Positions 46,704 to 58,789 of a DNA stretch of 64,000 nucleotides are shown one piece after another. Source of the stretch: Artemisia argyi (lineage: Eukaryota; Streptophyta; Magnoliopsida; Asterales; Asteraceae). Where the stretch lies: assembly GCA_030686995.1 (NCBI GenBank), contig CM060706.1, positions 138,719,005 through 138,783,004 on the forward strand, read 5' to 3'. The position numbers and the translations under genes are program-made. Numbering within the stretch: the first letter of the stretch is position 1; each line of letters begins with the position of its first letter. The notes beneath the pieces are model-generated. The model saw only the letters and a program-made list of their open reading frames with translations, did no database searches and was not told the origin of the DNA.

Positions 46704-47413
46704 CACACAAAATACACATGTCTTCACTTTAAACAGCATATGGTCACACTTATTCACACTTTTGGCCACTCTTTGCTTAATGGTATGTGACTAAATACCC
46801 AAAACAAACATGCTTTCTGTGACTAAATATTACAAAAGGCCACGTAAACATAAACTTCATGTGGCCATTGGATGATCAATAGTCACACAAAATACACATT
46901 TCTTCACTTTAAACAGCATATGGTCACACTTATTCACACTTTTGGCCACTTTGTGTTAAATTGTATGTGACTAACTCCAAAAAAATAACACCCATTGTGT
47001 GACTAAATCATCACAAACGTCACATTTATTCTATATTCATGTGGCCATCGGATTATCAATAGTCACACAAAATACACATTTACTTGAATATATCATCTCA
47101 AATGTCACATATATTATACATTTATGTGGCCAAAGGACGAACAATAGTCACTCTCAAAAAACATTCGTGTGACTATAAGGTGTTTACGGTCACTGATAAT
47201 GACTAATCCAACAAACCTTGTGCCTAATTTGTCACACATATACGGGGTTTGGGTCACTCTTTTTCGATGCAAAAGGCCACGAACTCAACAATGTGACCAT
47301 ATGCCACCTACGGTGGCGGGACCTTTTGTCACACATGACGAAAAAAACGTGCGTGACTATATGCATATCGTCACACATTTTTGGCGTGACCAATAGCACT
47401 TTTTGTACCAGTG
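46704..47413. repeat. 180-bp array, second block, and right end of CACTA-1
   Basis: It continues the array in register after the Athila-like insertion. It then degrades into irregular GTCACA/TGTGAC motifs and ends in the TIR (47385-47413). Confidence 0.9.
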
Positions 47414-47416
47414 GTT

Positions 47417-50400
47417 CTTTATGATTGAATTATTCACTCTTACTCCTAAATTGAATTCATGGGTATATGATACGGGATGTGGCATTCATATTTGCAATAC
47501 CTTGCAGGGGTTTAGAGTTGAGAGAAAGCTGGCCTATGGAAAACAATTCTTGCACATGGGTAATGGAGCACATGGAGAAGTTGAAGCTACAGGAGTTTTT
47601 AATTTAGTGTTGCCTTCGGGCCTAGTACTATCTTTAAATAATTGTCATTATGCACCGTCAATTGTTCGAGGTGTAATTTCATTTTCGTGTTTGCTGAACC
47701 TTGGTTTTGATCGTACTATTTCTAGCAATGGAATTTCAGTTTCTTTAAATGGTGTTTTTTATTTTAATGCTATTGCTGTGAATGGTGTCTCTAAAATTGA
47801 TATGAATGATAATCATAATGCTTTTTTTTTTAAAAAATAATTCAATGTATAGCATCAGTAATAAGAGAATCAAGAAAGGTCTGGATTCGTCTTATCTTTG
47901 GCATTGTCGACTTGCTCACATTGGCAAGGCTCGCATGGAAAAGCTGCAACATGATGGGCTTTTAGATAAAATCAATGATGAATCATTTGATAAGTGCGAA
48001 TCTTGCATTGCTGGGAAGATGACAAAGAAACCCTTTAAGAATAGGATTGAAAGGGCTAATGATCTACTTGGTCTTATTCACACAGATGTGTGTGGACCAC
48101 TTAGACATGTGTCAAGGAGAGGTGCTAGCTACTTCTTAACATTTACGGATGATTACAACCGTTATGGTTATGTTTATTTACTTAAACATAAGCATGAGGT
48201 ATTTGAAACATTCAAAGTGTTTAAAGCAGAAGTAGAGTTGCAACTTGGAAAGAAGATTAAAGCTCTTCGATCCGATAGAGGTGGTGAATACCTGAGTCAA
48301 GAGTTTATAGATTACCTAGCTAAGGAGGGAATTGTCCAGCACCTTACTTCTCCATATACTCCACAACAAAATGGTGTATCTGCGAGAAGAAATCGTACAT
48401 TTCAAGATATGATACGATCTATGTTTAATCTAACAACTATTCCTTTTTCGTTTTGGGATTATGCCTTAGAATCTGTTGTTCGCATTCTTAATATGGTTCC
48501 AACAAAGAAGGTGGATAAGACACCATATTAGTTATGGACTGGAAAAGCTCCTAACTTGTCTTATCTTAAGGTCTGGGGTTGTGAGGCGTATGTTAAACAT
48601 GACTCAGCAAACAAACTCCAACAAAGATCTGTAAAGTGCATCTTCGTAGGATACCCTAAGGAAACTATTGGTTACTACTTTTATTACCCACCTGAAAACA
48701 AAGTTTTTGTTGCAAGGTATGGAGACTTCTTGGAAAAGGAGCCCATATCTCAAGAATTCAGTGGGAGAGTATATGATCTGGAAGATGATCATGAAGATGT
48801 AGCACCTTCTGAAAATACTAGCCAACTTCCTGTGGAACCTGAAAGTTTAGGTCCTCCACCTGAAGTTGAAGTGGTTCCTATTTGTAGGTCAACTAGACTT
48901 GTGAAAGCTCCTACACGTCTATGTCTTAATGTAGAGTATGATGATAACTTACTAGGGGATCTTGATGAACCTACTAATTATAAGGCTGCCGTGAATAGTC
49001 CTGAAAAGGAAAAATGGCAGGTTGCTATGAATGGGGAAATGCAATCCATGAAAGACAATGAAGTCTGGGAAGAAGTAGACCTACCTCCGGGTGCCAAGTT
49101 AGTTGGGAGTAAATGGCTCTACAAGAAAAAGACTGATATGGATGGCATTGTACACACCTATAAGGCCCGTTTGGTAGCTAAAGGCTATACTCAAACTTTT
49201 GGTGTTGACTATGAGGAGACCTTTTCTCCTATAGCTGACATTAGGGCAATTAGGATTCTTATAGCCATAACTGCTTACTATGACTATGAGATTTGGCAAA
49301 TGGATGTCAAAACCGCCTTCTTAAATGGTCGCCTAGATGAAGACATTTATATGGCGCAGCCTGAGGGGTTTGTGAATCCAGAATTCCCAAATCGTGTATG
49401 CAAACTTCATAGATCCATTTATGGATTGAAGCAAGCATCACGACAATGGAATAAAAGATTTGATAGTGAGATTAAAAATTATGGATTCACTCAAAATCTT
49501 GATGAGCCATGTGTATATCAGAAAGCTAGTGGGAGTGATTCAATTTTCCTTATTTTATATGTTGATGACATATTGATAATGGGAAAAGACATTCCAAGTT
49601 TGCAAAAGGTTAAGGCATATCTTGGAAAGTGTTTTTCTATGAAAGATTTAGGGGAAGCTGCATTCATTCTAGGAATCAAGATATATAGAGATAGATCTCA
49701 GCGATTAATTGGATTAAGCCAAAGTGCTTACATTGATAAAATATTGAAGAGATTCAATATGCAAAATTCCAAGAAGGGATATTTGCCAATGCAAGAACAA
49801 CATGGCTTGAGCAATAAAGTTTGTGCTTCAACACCTGTAGAGGTGCAACGCATGAAGAGAGTCCCTTGTGCTTCGGCTGTGGGATCTATTATGTATGCGG
49901 TGAAAAGCACAAGGCCTGATGTGGTATTTGCTCAGAATTTAACCAGTCGATATTAGCAGAATCCAGGTGAAGCTCACTGGACTGCTGTTAAGAATATTCT
50001 TAAGTACCTTAGGGCTACTAAAGATATGTTCTTAGTTTATGGGGGTAATCCATCTGCAGAACTTGATGTTACAGGTTACTACGATGCTTCTTGGAAAGGT
50101 GATAAGGATGATATGAAGTCTCAGACGGGTTATGTCTTTGTCATAAATGGAGGAGCAGAAAGCAGAGTACACTAGCAATGTCTGTAACAGAAAGTGAGTA
50201 TTAGCTGCTTCAGAAGCTGCAATGGAAGCTATTTGGATTAGGAAGTTTGTTTCAGGGCTTGGGGTTATGCCTTCGATTCAAAGACCTATAAAAATGTATT
50301 GTCATAACTCAGCTGCAATTACATTTTCCAATGAACCTGGAATCATGAGAGGCACTAGACATTTCCCGATTAAGCATCACTATGTTCGAGAACAAGTCGA

Positions 50401-50509
50401 AATAGGTGAAATCGAAATGCTCAAAGTTCACACAGATGAAAACTTAGCAGATCAGTTAACAAAGCCTCTACCTGGCACCAAGCTTTACAAGCATGCTGAA
50501 GGCATATGA
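47417..50509 (+). pseudogene. Copia-1 pol (protease, integrase, reverse transcriptase, RNase H), broken
   Basis: It resumes the gag frame directly after the CACTA-1 duplication. The protease has WVYDTGCGIHIC. A frame change occurs at a T/A run near 47820-47840. Pre-integrase HLAHIGKARM-type zinc region (CRLAHIG...CESC) and integrase follow (HTDVCGP, RSDRGGEY). The third catalytic residue is Ala (codon GCG 48382-48384) instead of Glu. A TAG lies at 48529-48531. The reverse transcriptase has KARLVAKGYTQ, WQMDVKTAFLNG and the YVDD active site at 49558-49569. A TAG lies at 49954. RNase H follows, with further stops and a small loss near 50160-50220, then ENLADQLTKPLPG at the end. Domain order protease-integrase-RT-RNase H is diagnostic of Copia. 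It cannot make a working polyprotein. Confidence 0.92.
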
Positions 50510-51347
50510 CTTCATTTGGCTGGAACTTTCATGCCCATTTGTCATTAATATTTGGATAAGGGATGTAATGTACAATTATTATTTTAATAAAATAAAATAT
50601 TGTTTATGTTTATTTATTCATTGTCTTAATAATATATCCTATATTTGCATGTTTAAATCAATGAATAAATCATTATTCTAAATTGTCCGTTGTCGATTAA
50701 TGATATGAGAATATCATTAAACTATGACAAATTTGAGTATTGGTTTAGGATATACTTGAAAGTATATTGATGGGTAGTCATACCAATTTCACATGATATT
50801 CAATGAATTGAATATAGGACTTATCCCAACAATATGATTTAATATTTAATGTGAGAATCATATTTAAAGTTATCCTCAGACTTGAGATACCAGATAAGAG
50901 TCATGGATGTAGTGCATTTTTGTGAAGCAATCTACCGCTCACCGTAACAGGGAGTTATAAGGGTTGTTTTCAGAAGTGTTACAAAGTTCATGGGTTATTC
51001 TTGTAGTCAAGAAAAAAATTTGTTCTTTCTGATTTGTTCAGAAGTTTAATACTGCTGGGCCCTTCGTAGGGTTGACAAAATGTTTGCGTGGCCACGCCCA
51101 AAGTCTATCTGGAATACGTTAAGATGTTTTGGTAATTTTGTTCAATCATAAAGAGACAAGAAACAGAATATTAATAATGAATCTCACATATTTATTAAAT
51201 GTGGTATTAGAAACAAAAGGATAATTATAATGATGAATCATTAAAGGTTTTTCCAGGAAACCTAGCTCGAGTCATGCTGGGGGCATTGGAGTGTTGCAAG
51301 ACGCCAACCAATGTCATTTAACTATTAATGGATATACGAGTGGGAGC
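50510..51347 (+). other. Copia-1 3' untranslated region and polypurine tract
   Basis: About 840 bp without a gene. The polypurine tract GAGTGGGAGC lies at 51338-51347, next to the LTR. GCTAGGTTTCCTGG-type text at 51249-51275 recurs in the Copia element at the right end of the window. Confidence 0.75.
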
Positions 51348-52073
51348 TGTTAAATGTTACGTATAACATTAATAGGTAAATGTCTAGTATCGAACCAGAG
51401 ACCTCGGGATTACACACATTACAAACGAGAATTAAAGATTAATAAATATTAATAGTTATGTATATTTATTAATAACACAAGTTTAAGGACTAATGATCGT
51501 TAGTGATTAAATGTATGGACTAACTATCGTTATAAAAGAAGGAAAAGGATTAGATTGTAAATTGGATGACAAGAAGGTTCCGGAACACCCATTGAGGGTG
51601 TATGGCCGGTCGACCCAAGGGCAAGAGAGACCCAAACCAACTCAAACTTGTCCTCCAAGATTACACTAGTATATATACAAACCCAAGGGTATCTCATTCA
51701 CATCTTTTGTGCACACACAATACCCTAAGGCTTTTCTTTCCTTCTCTTTTGTTTCCTGCCGAACGAAACTAAACAACCCTAAGGTTGTGGGTCGAATTTT
51801 TCATAAAGAAAAATACTCTTGTGTTTAATCTTGCAATCACTTTAATTCGGTATTAGTTTGTGTGTACAAGAATGATGTAATAACTCACTATAGTTATTAT
51901 CAAGAGATCGATAAACAAAACGGTAAGCGGTTTATCATAGATCTATTATTACACAAGATCAAGATTTATTGAAGTGCATCAGGTACGTTCCTATTTATGT
52001 TTTAGTTAATATTATGTGTTATACTTGATCCTAGCTTCCACAATACGTGTACTTTGATTGTCATATTCTAACA
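51348..52073 (+). repeat. 3' LTR of Copia-1
   Basis: It is 726 bp, the same length as 12428-13153, with about 25 substitutions by hand count. Confidence 0.93.
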
Positions 52074-52329
52074 ATAATTTGGAATGATCAAGCTAAAATT
52101 ATTAGTAATAGAAAACTTTGCATTATAACTTGCAATTTTTCAACAGATTCAGGTCATGCCCCATTTGTCCCAGGTAAAATTTTTAAAGCAAATGCTTTAA
52201 ATTTAAACATATCAAATGGTTCGAAATTTCCCTAGGTGTATTTTAAATGCATAAAATGGCTTAAAACCATTTTACTTGAGACATTTGATGATTACCAATA
52301 TCTTATAAAACATTATTTTTTTAAAGATT

Positions 52330-52588
52330 TTGAACTTACTTTTTAGAGCCTTCGGTACCCAGCGCCAGGGCTGGTGTTTTCCGGCAAAGCGCGACCGGAC
52401 GACGCCATCTCCATACCGTGGCTCACGTTTTCGCGTCCCGAGCCATCACGAACAGCTCAAATCATCCCCAAAAACGCGACACGATGGCGCAAGCACGATA
52501 CCGAGCCTCGTGTTTTCCCCTTTTTTTCTTGGCGTTATCCCGTTTTTTCAATTTGTTTGAGAATAAAAGATGTTCATGGTGTTTTCAC

Positions 52589-52631
<43 letters not shown>

Positions 52632-52812
52632 CGCTGGTTGTGACTTGGTTTGAGCAAGAAGCAAAGAAACCAAATGTTGTCTTGATATTTGTTGGGTTTG
52701 TGGAAGAAGCAAAAAGCGGTAGTTGGTGGCTGCAATTATATGAAAACATTTAGGGTAAAGTATTATATACTCCATGGGCTTTGTTAATACTATATGGGCC
52801 TTGAAATGTGGC

Positions 52813-52846
<34 letters not shown>

Positions 52847-54735
52847 TAGCTAAAAATGTGGTACGTCAATACAATCAATCATCACATATGGGTTCGTGTA
52901 AAGTGTAAACTGGGATTTTAGAGTAAATATAGTTTCAGAATTCAGAGTAATAAATTTGGGTTGATAGAGTCCTATATGTGAAATAATTTTTTTTTAAATG
53001 TAACTATTTGGTAGTTGTGAAATAAATTAAACTTGCCCGTTCAAATTTTTTTCACCTATTAGTCATAAACGGCACTCAATTACATCCGTTCTTAATTCAA
53101 ATTTTTACCCTTTAAAACTTTTATGAATACCTTATAACTCAATATTGTTACACACTTTCAACTTCACTTATATCTCTATACTTCTCTATTTTTCCTTATT
53201 TAAGTTACAAAAATGAATCCCAATCAATGGGTCAACAACATGCCCAACGATCCGCAATATCAAATACCACCTCTTCAAATGCTAAATTCCTCATCTTCTT
53301 CTAATCCAAACACACCATCATCCGCAAATTCCGTCACCTCAAACACCCACCAACTTCCTACATTACCAAACCAATTCGTCACTTTTAATAACCCATTCGC
53401 CAACTTTACACCCGACCAATTCATCTTATGGCAACAATTGCAACTTCAACAACAACTATCTCAAACCCAAATTTCCCAACAACAATCTCAACAACGAACA
53501 CTATACCGACCCCTATTTACACAACCCCAATCTTCCCAACAACAATTTGAATCCGAACAACCCGAATTTACCCAACAATCCCCACCACCTCTATACCGAC
53601 CCCTATGTCATTTTTTTTTTATTTTAATGTACTTTTTTTAATGTATTTTTCTTTTTTATTAATGAAAATCTTATTTTAGTGTGTATAATGAGTAATAAGT
53701 GTGTCTTGTTGGTTGTTGATGAGTAATAAGTGTGTGCAACGAATATGATCTTTATGATCTTTATTCTCAAGTTGATGTGGAACTCTACGCTCAATATTTT
53801 CAATATTATCAACAATTTCAAGCTTTTCAATGTTCTATACGGTTCACCATTATTTGATGACCTTCTTGCTGATATAGCTCCAGAAGCTCCATTTGTAGTA
53901 AATGGAAAAACATACACAAAGGGTTACTATTTGGCTGATTGAATTTATCCTCAATGGTCTACATTTGTTAAAACATACTCTATTGCAAGGAATGCAAAAA
54001 CAATGAAGTTCAAAAGAGTTCAAGAAAGTGCAAGAAAAGATATCGAGCGAGCTTTCGGAGTCTTACAAGGTCGTTGGGGAATTATACAACAACCTGCACG
54101 TGCTTTCCAAATCAACATGCTACGAAGAATCATGTATTGTTGTATTATATTACATAACATGATATTGAAAGATCAAGAGTTTGCAGTTTGTGAATTTAAC
54201 GAATTGTACGTTTCTCCACAATCGAATATTACACGTACTTGGATCGAACGATGCGAGACACATCGAAGGAAAAACAAAGAATTTCGGGATAGGATAGTGC
54301 ATGACGAACTTCGACACAATATCGTGAAACATTTATGGAACCTGAATCACTAAATTGTATTTTTTTAATATATTGTTATTTTCAATGTATCATTTATTTT
54401 TATTCTATGTTTCTTTTTTCTTTTTTTTTCTTTTTTTCTTTTTTTTTTTTTTTTTTTTTTTTTAATGTAATTCTTTAATTAATGAAATTTTAATTTTAAT
54501 TAAATGTGTTAGTTTATTTAAATAAATGAAAAAAAAGAAAAAGTTATATATGTGGGGTCTAAGGGTGCATGACAGAACCAGAAACTCGTGTTATTGGAGG
54601 GAGGAGGTTTTTAGTGTTATGATGAAATCTGATATTATGGGAAAAGGTGCTGATGTGGCAACACTTTTCTTAATGGCACCAGCAGGACAACACCACGACA
54701 ACGTAGAGACTTTGGATAGAGAACATGTTACAACA
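52330..54735 (+). mobile_element. Deleted PIF/Harbinger element (approximate limits)
   Basis: It holds a transposase relic (53213-54353). Left of it lies an unusually GC-rich stretch (52345-52500, GGGCTGGTGTTTTCCGGC...). Right of it lies a GCACCAGCAGGACAACACCACGAC stretch typical of such elements. Ends and TSD could not be fixed. Long T runs at 52591-52631 and 52816-52844 lie inside. Confidence 0.45.
53213..54353 (+). pseudogene. PIF/Harbinger transposase (ALP1-like), internally deleted
   Basis: It opens with MNPNQWVNNMPN and a Gln/Pro/Ser-rich N-terminus (53213-53600) that runs into noncoding sequence. From about 53850 the C-terminal part of a DDE_Tnp_4/Plant_tran transposase follows: GSPLFDDLLADIAPEAPF, KGYYLAD, a TGA at 53940-53942 where Gly is expected, then ARKDIERAFGVLQGRWGI with the catalytic Glu. 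The Myb-like/HTH and first Asp regions between are missing. The host gene ALP1 derives from this family, but this copy looks like plain transposon debris. Confidence 0.82.
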
Positions 54736-55575
54736 TATATATAAAACAATTTTGATTAGCAATCCCAAACACTTTCTTATTTTGACCACGTAAGTTTTAT
54801 GTTATTTATTTGTATTGTTATAATGTTGTAACTTATAACATTGAATTAAGAAGAAAGAAGCACAATCTTATGCTTATGTACAAGTACTACTTAAGATTTT
54901 TGGATCCTTAAAACTCAACACAGCTGGTTGATAAGAACCAAAAATGTAATATTGAAATTTTATTTTAAAGAAATTTATGATTAAATACAATCAGGTAAGA
55001 GTAAGCCTTTTCTTATTGTTGGAAACCCACAGGTACCGGGTTCAGTTAATTAATGTGTATGTTGGCGGTGCTGAACATGCTATTCACTTGCTAAACTCAA
55101 GTTTTTGGCATAAGGTTCGTAAGAGAATATCTACTCCGTTGTACATCCCATGTAAAATACAACCTTTTTGCTGAAAAGTTTTGATATAAAGTTACCTAAT
55201 AACACATTTTGATAGGAACAATGGACACGGTAAATATTTATTTGGATTAATAGTAAGTTTGCTAAGAAATATATCTACATGGGTGTTTCATACATTGCTG
55301 AAATAAGGGATACTATATATGTCGGCTTTTTTGTTTGTTTTCTTACTGAATACTATTTAATTCATAAAAATATATTTTGGAGTTTTGGGATCTAGAAAAT
55401 ATAATTTTATTATTTTACAGGAAATGAGCGCTGCAGATACCTGCAATCTCAAACACCTCTTAAATTAAAACAGCTTATATTTTATGGTCTACTTTACAAA
55501 GAACTTGGTACCGTGTTGTTCCTTATATTCGTGTTGGTAGGGGATCCTTGGTTGCCGTTCTTACATTGTAGTGGG
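54736..55575. other. Intergenic stretch, no gene seen
   Basis: AT-rich. A short frame at 54977-55174 (RYRVQLINVYVGGAEHAIH) has exon-like wording but no splice context that I can support. Confidence 0.45.
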
Positions 55576-56494
55576 ATTCGTGGTTGTTTGGGCGGAAGTA
55601 GTGGTGTTTTGTGATTTTATGTTTGGATCAATTGACAGAAGATAGAGAAGAAAAACAAAAAAGTTCGGCTCGGTGTTTCAATTACAACACCCTTTTTTAA
55701 AAACTGTTGCATCACACAAGAGACCAAAACAATTTTTTAAGTTTGGGTTTACGACTTAAAACATGTCTCACTTTGGTAAGTGAACTTTAAAAAAACATGA
55801 GTAAATGTATCAAAGTTTCATAAATTGTTCTAATATACACATTCTGGTGTGTTGTCATGTTAAAAATAGTGACACGTGCAGTGTCCGATTTTCTCTGATA
55901 TGACAACACATCATATTTGAAGGCGTGACGTAGTTGGACGTTTAGGCATAGGCAAGACGCTTTATTTCGTGTTATTTTTCATGTCTGTGCTTGTATCGGG
56001 GGCTCATGTATACGGCATGTCGTAGCATGCATGTATTCGTGGTTGTTTGGGCGGAAGTAGTGGTGTTTTGTGATTTTATGTTTGGATCAATTGACAGAAG
56101 ATAGAGAAGAAAAACAAAAAAGTTCGGCTCGGTGTCTCAATTACAACACCCTTTTTTAAAAACTGTTGCATCACACAAGAGACCAAAACAATTTTTTAAG
56201 TTTGGGTTTACGACTTAAAACATATGTCTCACTTTGGTAAGTGAACTTTAAAAAAACATGAGTAAATGTATCAAAGTTTCATAAATTGTTCTAATATACA
56301 CATTCTGGTGTGTTGTCATGTTAAAAATAGTGACACGTGCAGTGTCCGATTTTCTCTGATATGACAACACATCATATTTGAAGGCGTGACGTAGTTGGAC
56401 GTTTAGGCATAGGCAAGACGCTTTATTTCGTGTTATTTTTCATGTCTGTGCTTGTATAGGGGGCTCATGTATACGGCATGTCGTAGCATGCATG
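55576..56494 (+). repeat. 460-bp tandem duplication upstream of the peptide gene
   Basis: The unit ATTCGTGGTTGTTTGGGCGG...TAGCATGCATG occurs at 55576-56033 and 56035-56494, differing by a few bases (for example AACATGTC versus AACATATGTC). Each copy has one G-box CACGTG (55873-55878 and 56334-56339). No ORF spans it. Confidence 0.92.
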
Positions 56495-56901
56495 ACGTAG
56501 TTGTAACGCATTATAGTGTGTTTATTAAATGTTGTACTCTGATGAATGTACTAATTAATCGTTTTTTGATAATATATTTACCGGGGTAGAAACCCTTTTA
56601 CGCCAAAAAAAATGGATATTCAAGATTTTTGTTGCTATTTTATAGCCTAAACAATTTAATCTTTTTTATGTGTTTCAGATCGTTCATTTCTTGTGATATA
56701 ATTATATAGATGCGTGATGATTCAAAGTTACTCTCTAAATAATAAAGTTGACATACAAAGCATTAGTTTACTAATATCAATTCATGGAAACAAACAACCT
56801 GATCCTAGATTGTCTCTGTATGTCAATGTCAACGCCAACTTAAACCACTTTATTTCACACCATCAGCTTTCATAGTTGCTTCCTTGTGCACCTTCTCTGT
56901 T

Positions 56902-56909
56902 TATAAATA
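56902..56909 (+). promoter_or_regulatory. TATA box of the peptide gene
   Basis: TATAAATA lies about 62 bp before the ATG at 56971, a normal distance for a short 5' UTR plant gene. Confidence 0.65.
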
Positions 56910-56970
56910 ACCATTATTAGCAACAATATAGCAATTGAAGAACCAAAACAGAACGAAGAAAGATTTGAAA

Positions 56971-57908
56971 ATGGTTCGGTTGTCGTTATCTTTTCTCAAG
57001 GTCTTCACCGTCATGACCCTCGTGTTTTTGTTCTTCCAAAATGGTAATATAACTTTTAGAATGGTTTTGTATTGGGTATATAATCTTAGTCTCAAGTTTG
57101 ATTATATTAATATCACTAGCTTATTTCAGGTTCAGCTAGAGAACTCATCATGAGATCTTCAAAGGCTGTTGTTAATCATGTTGCTACAACCGCTGCTTCT
57201 CATACATTTCAGGTTTATTGATATATTTTATTGAAGTTTCCACTGATTATAGTTTCATTTTTTGTTTAAATTTGGATATGGATTAGTGCTAAATGCACAA
57301 TCTACCTTTTATACTTTGTTAGCAAGTACAGTAAATTTGGTAAAAAAATAAATAAATAAATAAATAAAATCCTTACAAGATTGGTTAAAGTTATATAAGT
57401 AGTTTGATACCACTAAAGTGGTTTATAAAAATGTTTATAAACATGAAGATTTTCATACTTTTGTTAACCGAGTGAACATTTATTTCATTACTTGGCATTA
57501 AAAAAGTTTCAATATTCTAGAATTTTTATAACTTGAATACATTCGAGTTATATGAGATTTTATAAAGTTTTAAAAATTTATGTGTAGTGGAGATCAATAG
57601 TTTTATACAACCAAAAGTTTTATTGGTTGGTGGCGCGCTCGATTTTAAACTTTGTTAAAGATATACCATATTAGATGTCTTTTTTACTCTCGTGTAATTC
57701 TTTTTAATATGATGTCTTAACTAATTAACATTGGAAAAATACGTTGTTATTTTGCGCAATTATGGCAAATTATGTGTTTTGGGATGAACAGGAATCTAGG
57801 GAGCTGATAACGGAGTTGGATTATGATGATGCAGGCCCAAACACTAACAAAAGATCTGGATTTACTCAGACTCTTCCTTCTCCAGGACCTCCATCATCTC
57901 GAGATTGA
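56971..57908 (+). CDS. Small secreted peptide precursor, PSY-like (three exons)
   Basis: Exons are 56971-57043, 57130-57212 and 57792-57908. All junctions are GT-AG and in phase, giving 90 residues. Residues 1-28 are a signal peptide: MVRLS, then a hydrophobic core (VFTVMTLVFLFFQN) and NGSA before REL. A spacer follows, with two RELI segments. The C-terminus has ELDYDDAGPNTNKRSG and a Pro/Ser-rich tail (LPSPGPPSS). An Asp-Tyr in an acidic setting is the usual substrate of plant tyrosylprotein sulfotransferase. The spacing DYxxxxPN fits the PSY family motif (DYxxPxPNxxHxPxxP), but the His and later Pro are not kept. PSY peptides are secreted, sulfated growth signals perceived by leucine-rich repeat receptor kinases. 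That this gene is one is inference; another sulfated-peptide family is possible. It is intact, with TATA box and poly(A) signal. Confidence 0.7.
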
Positions 57909-58038
57909 ATTTTAACTCTATGTTCTAGATTAATTATCGGAAAGAAAAAGCATAAAATCTTATTAACATTAAATTGTGTTTTAATCCGCAATCACAGGCG
58001 GGAGTAGTAATATGAGTTTTAAGTTATTTCGAGATTTC

Positions 58039-58044
58039 AATAAA
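58039..58044 (+). terminator. Putative poly(A) signal of the peptide gene
   Basis: AATAAA lies about 130 bp after the stop, followed by TTATGTTGC-type U-rich sequence. Confidence 0.5.
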
Positions 58045-58361
58045 TCGTTATGTTGCAAATCTGTATGTTCCATATCAAGATTGGAAGATTTAATTTGTAA
58101 CGTGATATTATTACATTAATTTGAATCCTTTCACACGTTCATTCAAATCATATATACGTGGTAGTAGTTTCATCCCATTTCTTTAGTTGCTTGTTCGTTT
58201 CAATTAATTTTGTTTTGTTCTAATTTCTAATGATGCCTCGAAATAGGGTATTTTTCATGTATAAAACCCATGTATCCATCTTTTTAGCATGTGATTGTAC
58301 AATAAATAAAGTTAGTATGCACATCATCAAAAATGATGTGCATACCACAAAATCACATTAG

Positions 58362-58363
<2 letters not shown>

Positions 58364-58441
<78 letters not shown>
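58364..58441. repeat. (AT)n microsatellite
   Basis: About 39 AT units. The Tyr-Ile ORFs on both strands across it are artefacts. Confidence 0.97.
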
Positions 58442-58442
<1 letters not shown>

Positions 58443-58530
58443 GGTGTGCACATTATTTTTTGTGGTGTACATATCACCTCCATACAATAAAATGCACTTT
58501 CAGGCTTTGCAATGATGATCAAAGGATAAG

Positions 58531-58534
<4 letters not shown>

Positions 58535-58583
<49 letters not shown>
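58535..58583. repeat. Poly(T) tract
   Basis: About 49 T in a row, possibly the tail of a minus-strand retroelement copy. Confidence 0.9.
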
Positions 58584-58586
<3 letters not shown>

Positions 58587-58789
58587 GGGGTTTTCCGGTA
58601 AATATAGTACTCCAAAAACAGATAAATACAACAAATGTGGGTGAATCCCACATCTCAGTCTAAAACTAGGCGAAAATAAACGTATCAATTGTGCTTCAAA
58701 CCTAAACTATCAAAAGAATAACATGCCACACTTATGAGACCTACTACAAATGCTATCTAAGTTGATCCTGAAAACTAATGTCAAAGGCA

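Larger units (their letters stand above)
16190..47413. mobile_element. CACTA (En/Spm) transposon CACTA-1, 31.2 kb with nested insertions
   Basis: Terminal inverted repeats of about 29 bp with two mismatches: left CACTAGTACAAAAAGTTC..., right end on the minus strand CACTGGTACAAAAAGTGC..., both continuing TATTGGTCACG. The perfect 3-bp TSD is GTT (16187-16189 and 47414-47416). Both ends are followed by long arrays of GTCACA/TGTGAC motifs. Inside lie a TNP2-type transposase (minus strand) and a Transposase_24/DUF8039-type gene (plus strand). Without later insertions (hAT, CACTA-2, Athila-like) it is about 16 kb. Both genes are damaged, so the copy is probably inactive now. Confidence 0.93.
12428..52073 (+). 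mobile_element. Ty1/Copia element (Copia-1), split by nested insertions
   Basis: The 726-bp LTRs at 12428-13153 and 51348-52073 match over their whole length. A methionine-tRNA-type primer site, gag, protease, integrase, reverse transcriptase, RNase H and a polypurine tract follow in the usual Copia order. Removing the 480-bp and 31,224-bp insertions and their duplicated targets leaves about 7.9 kb, a normal size. Flanks are TTAAT (12423-12427) and ATAAT (52074-52078), a TSD with one change. The coding region is dead (stops, frameshift, integrase mutation). The two LTRs differ at roughly 25 positions by hand count, about 3-4 percent. Confidence 0.93.
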
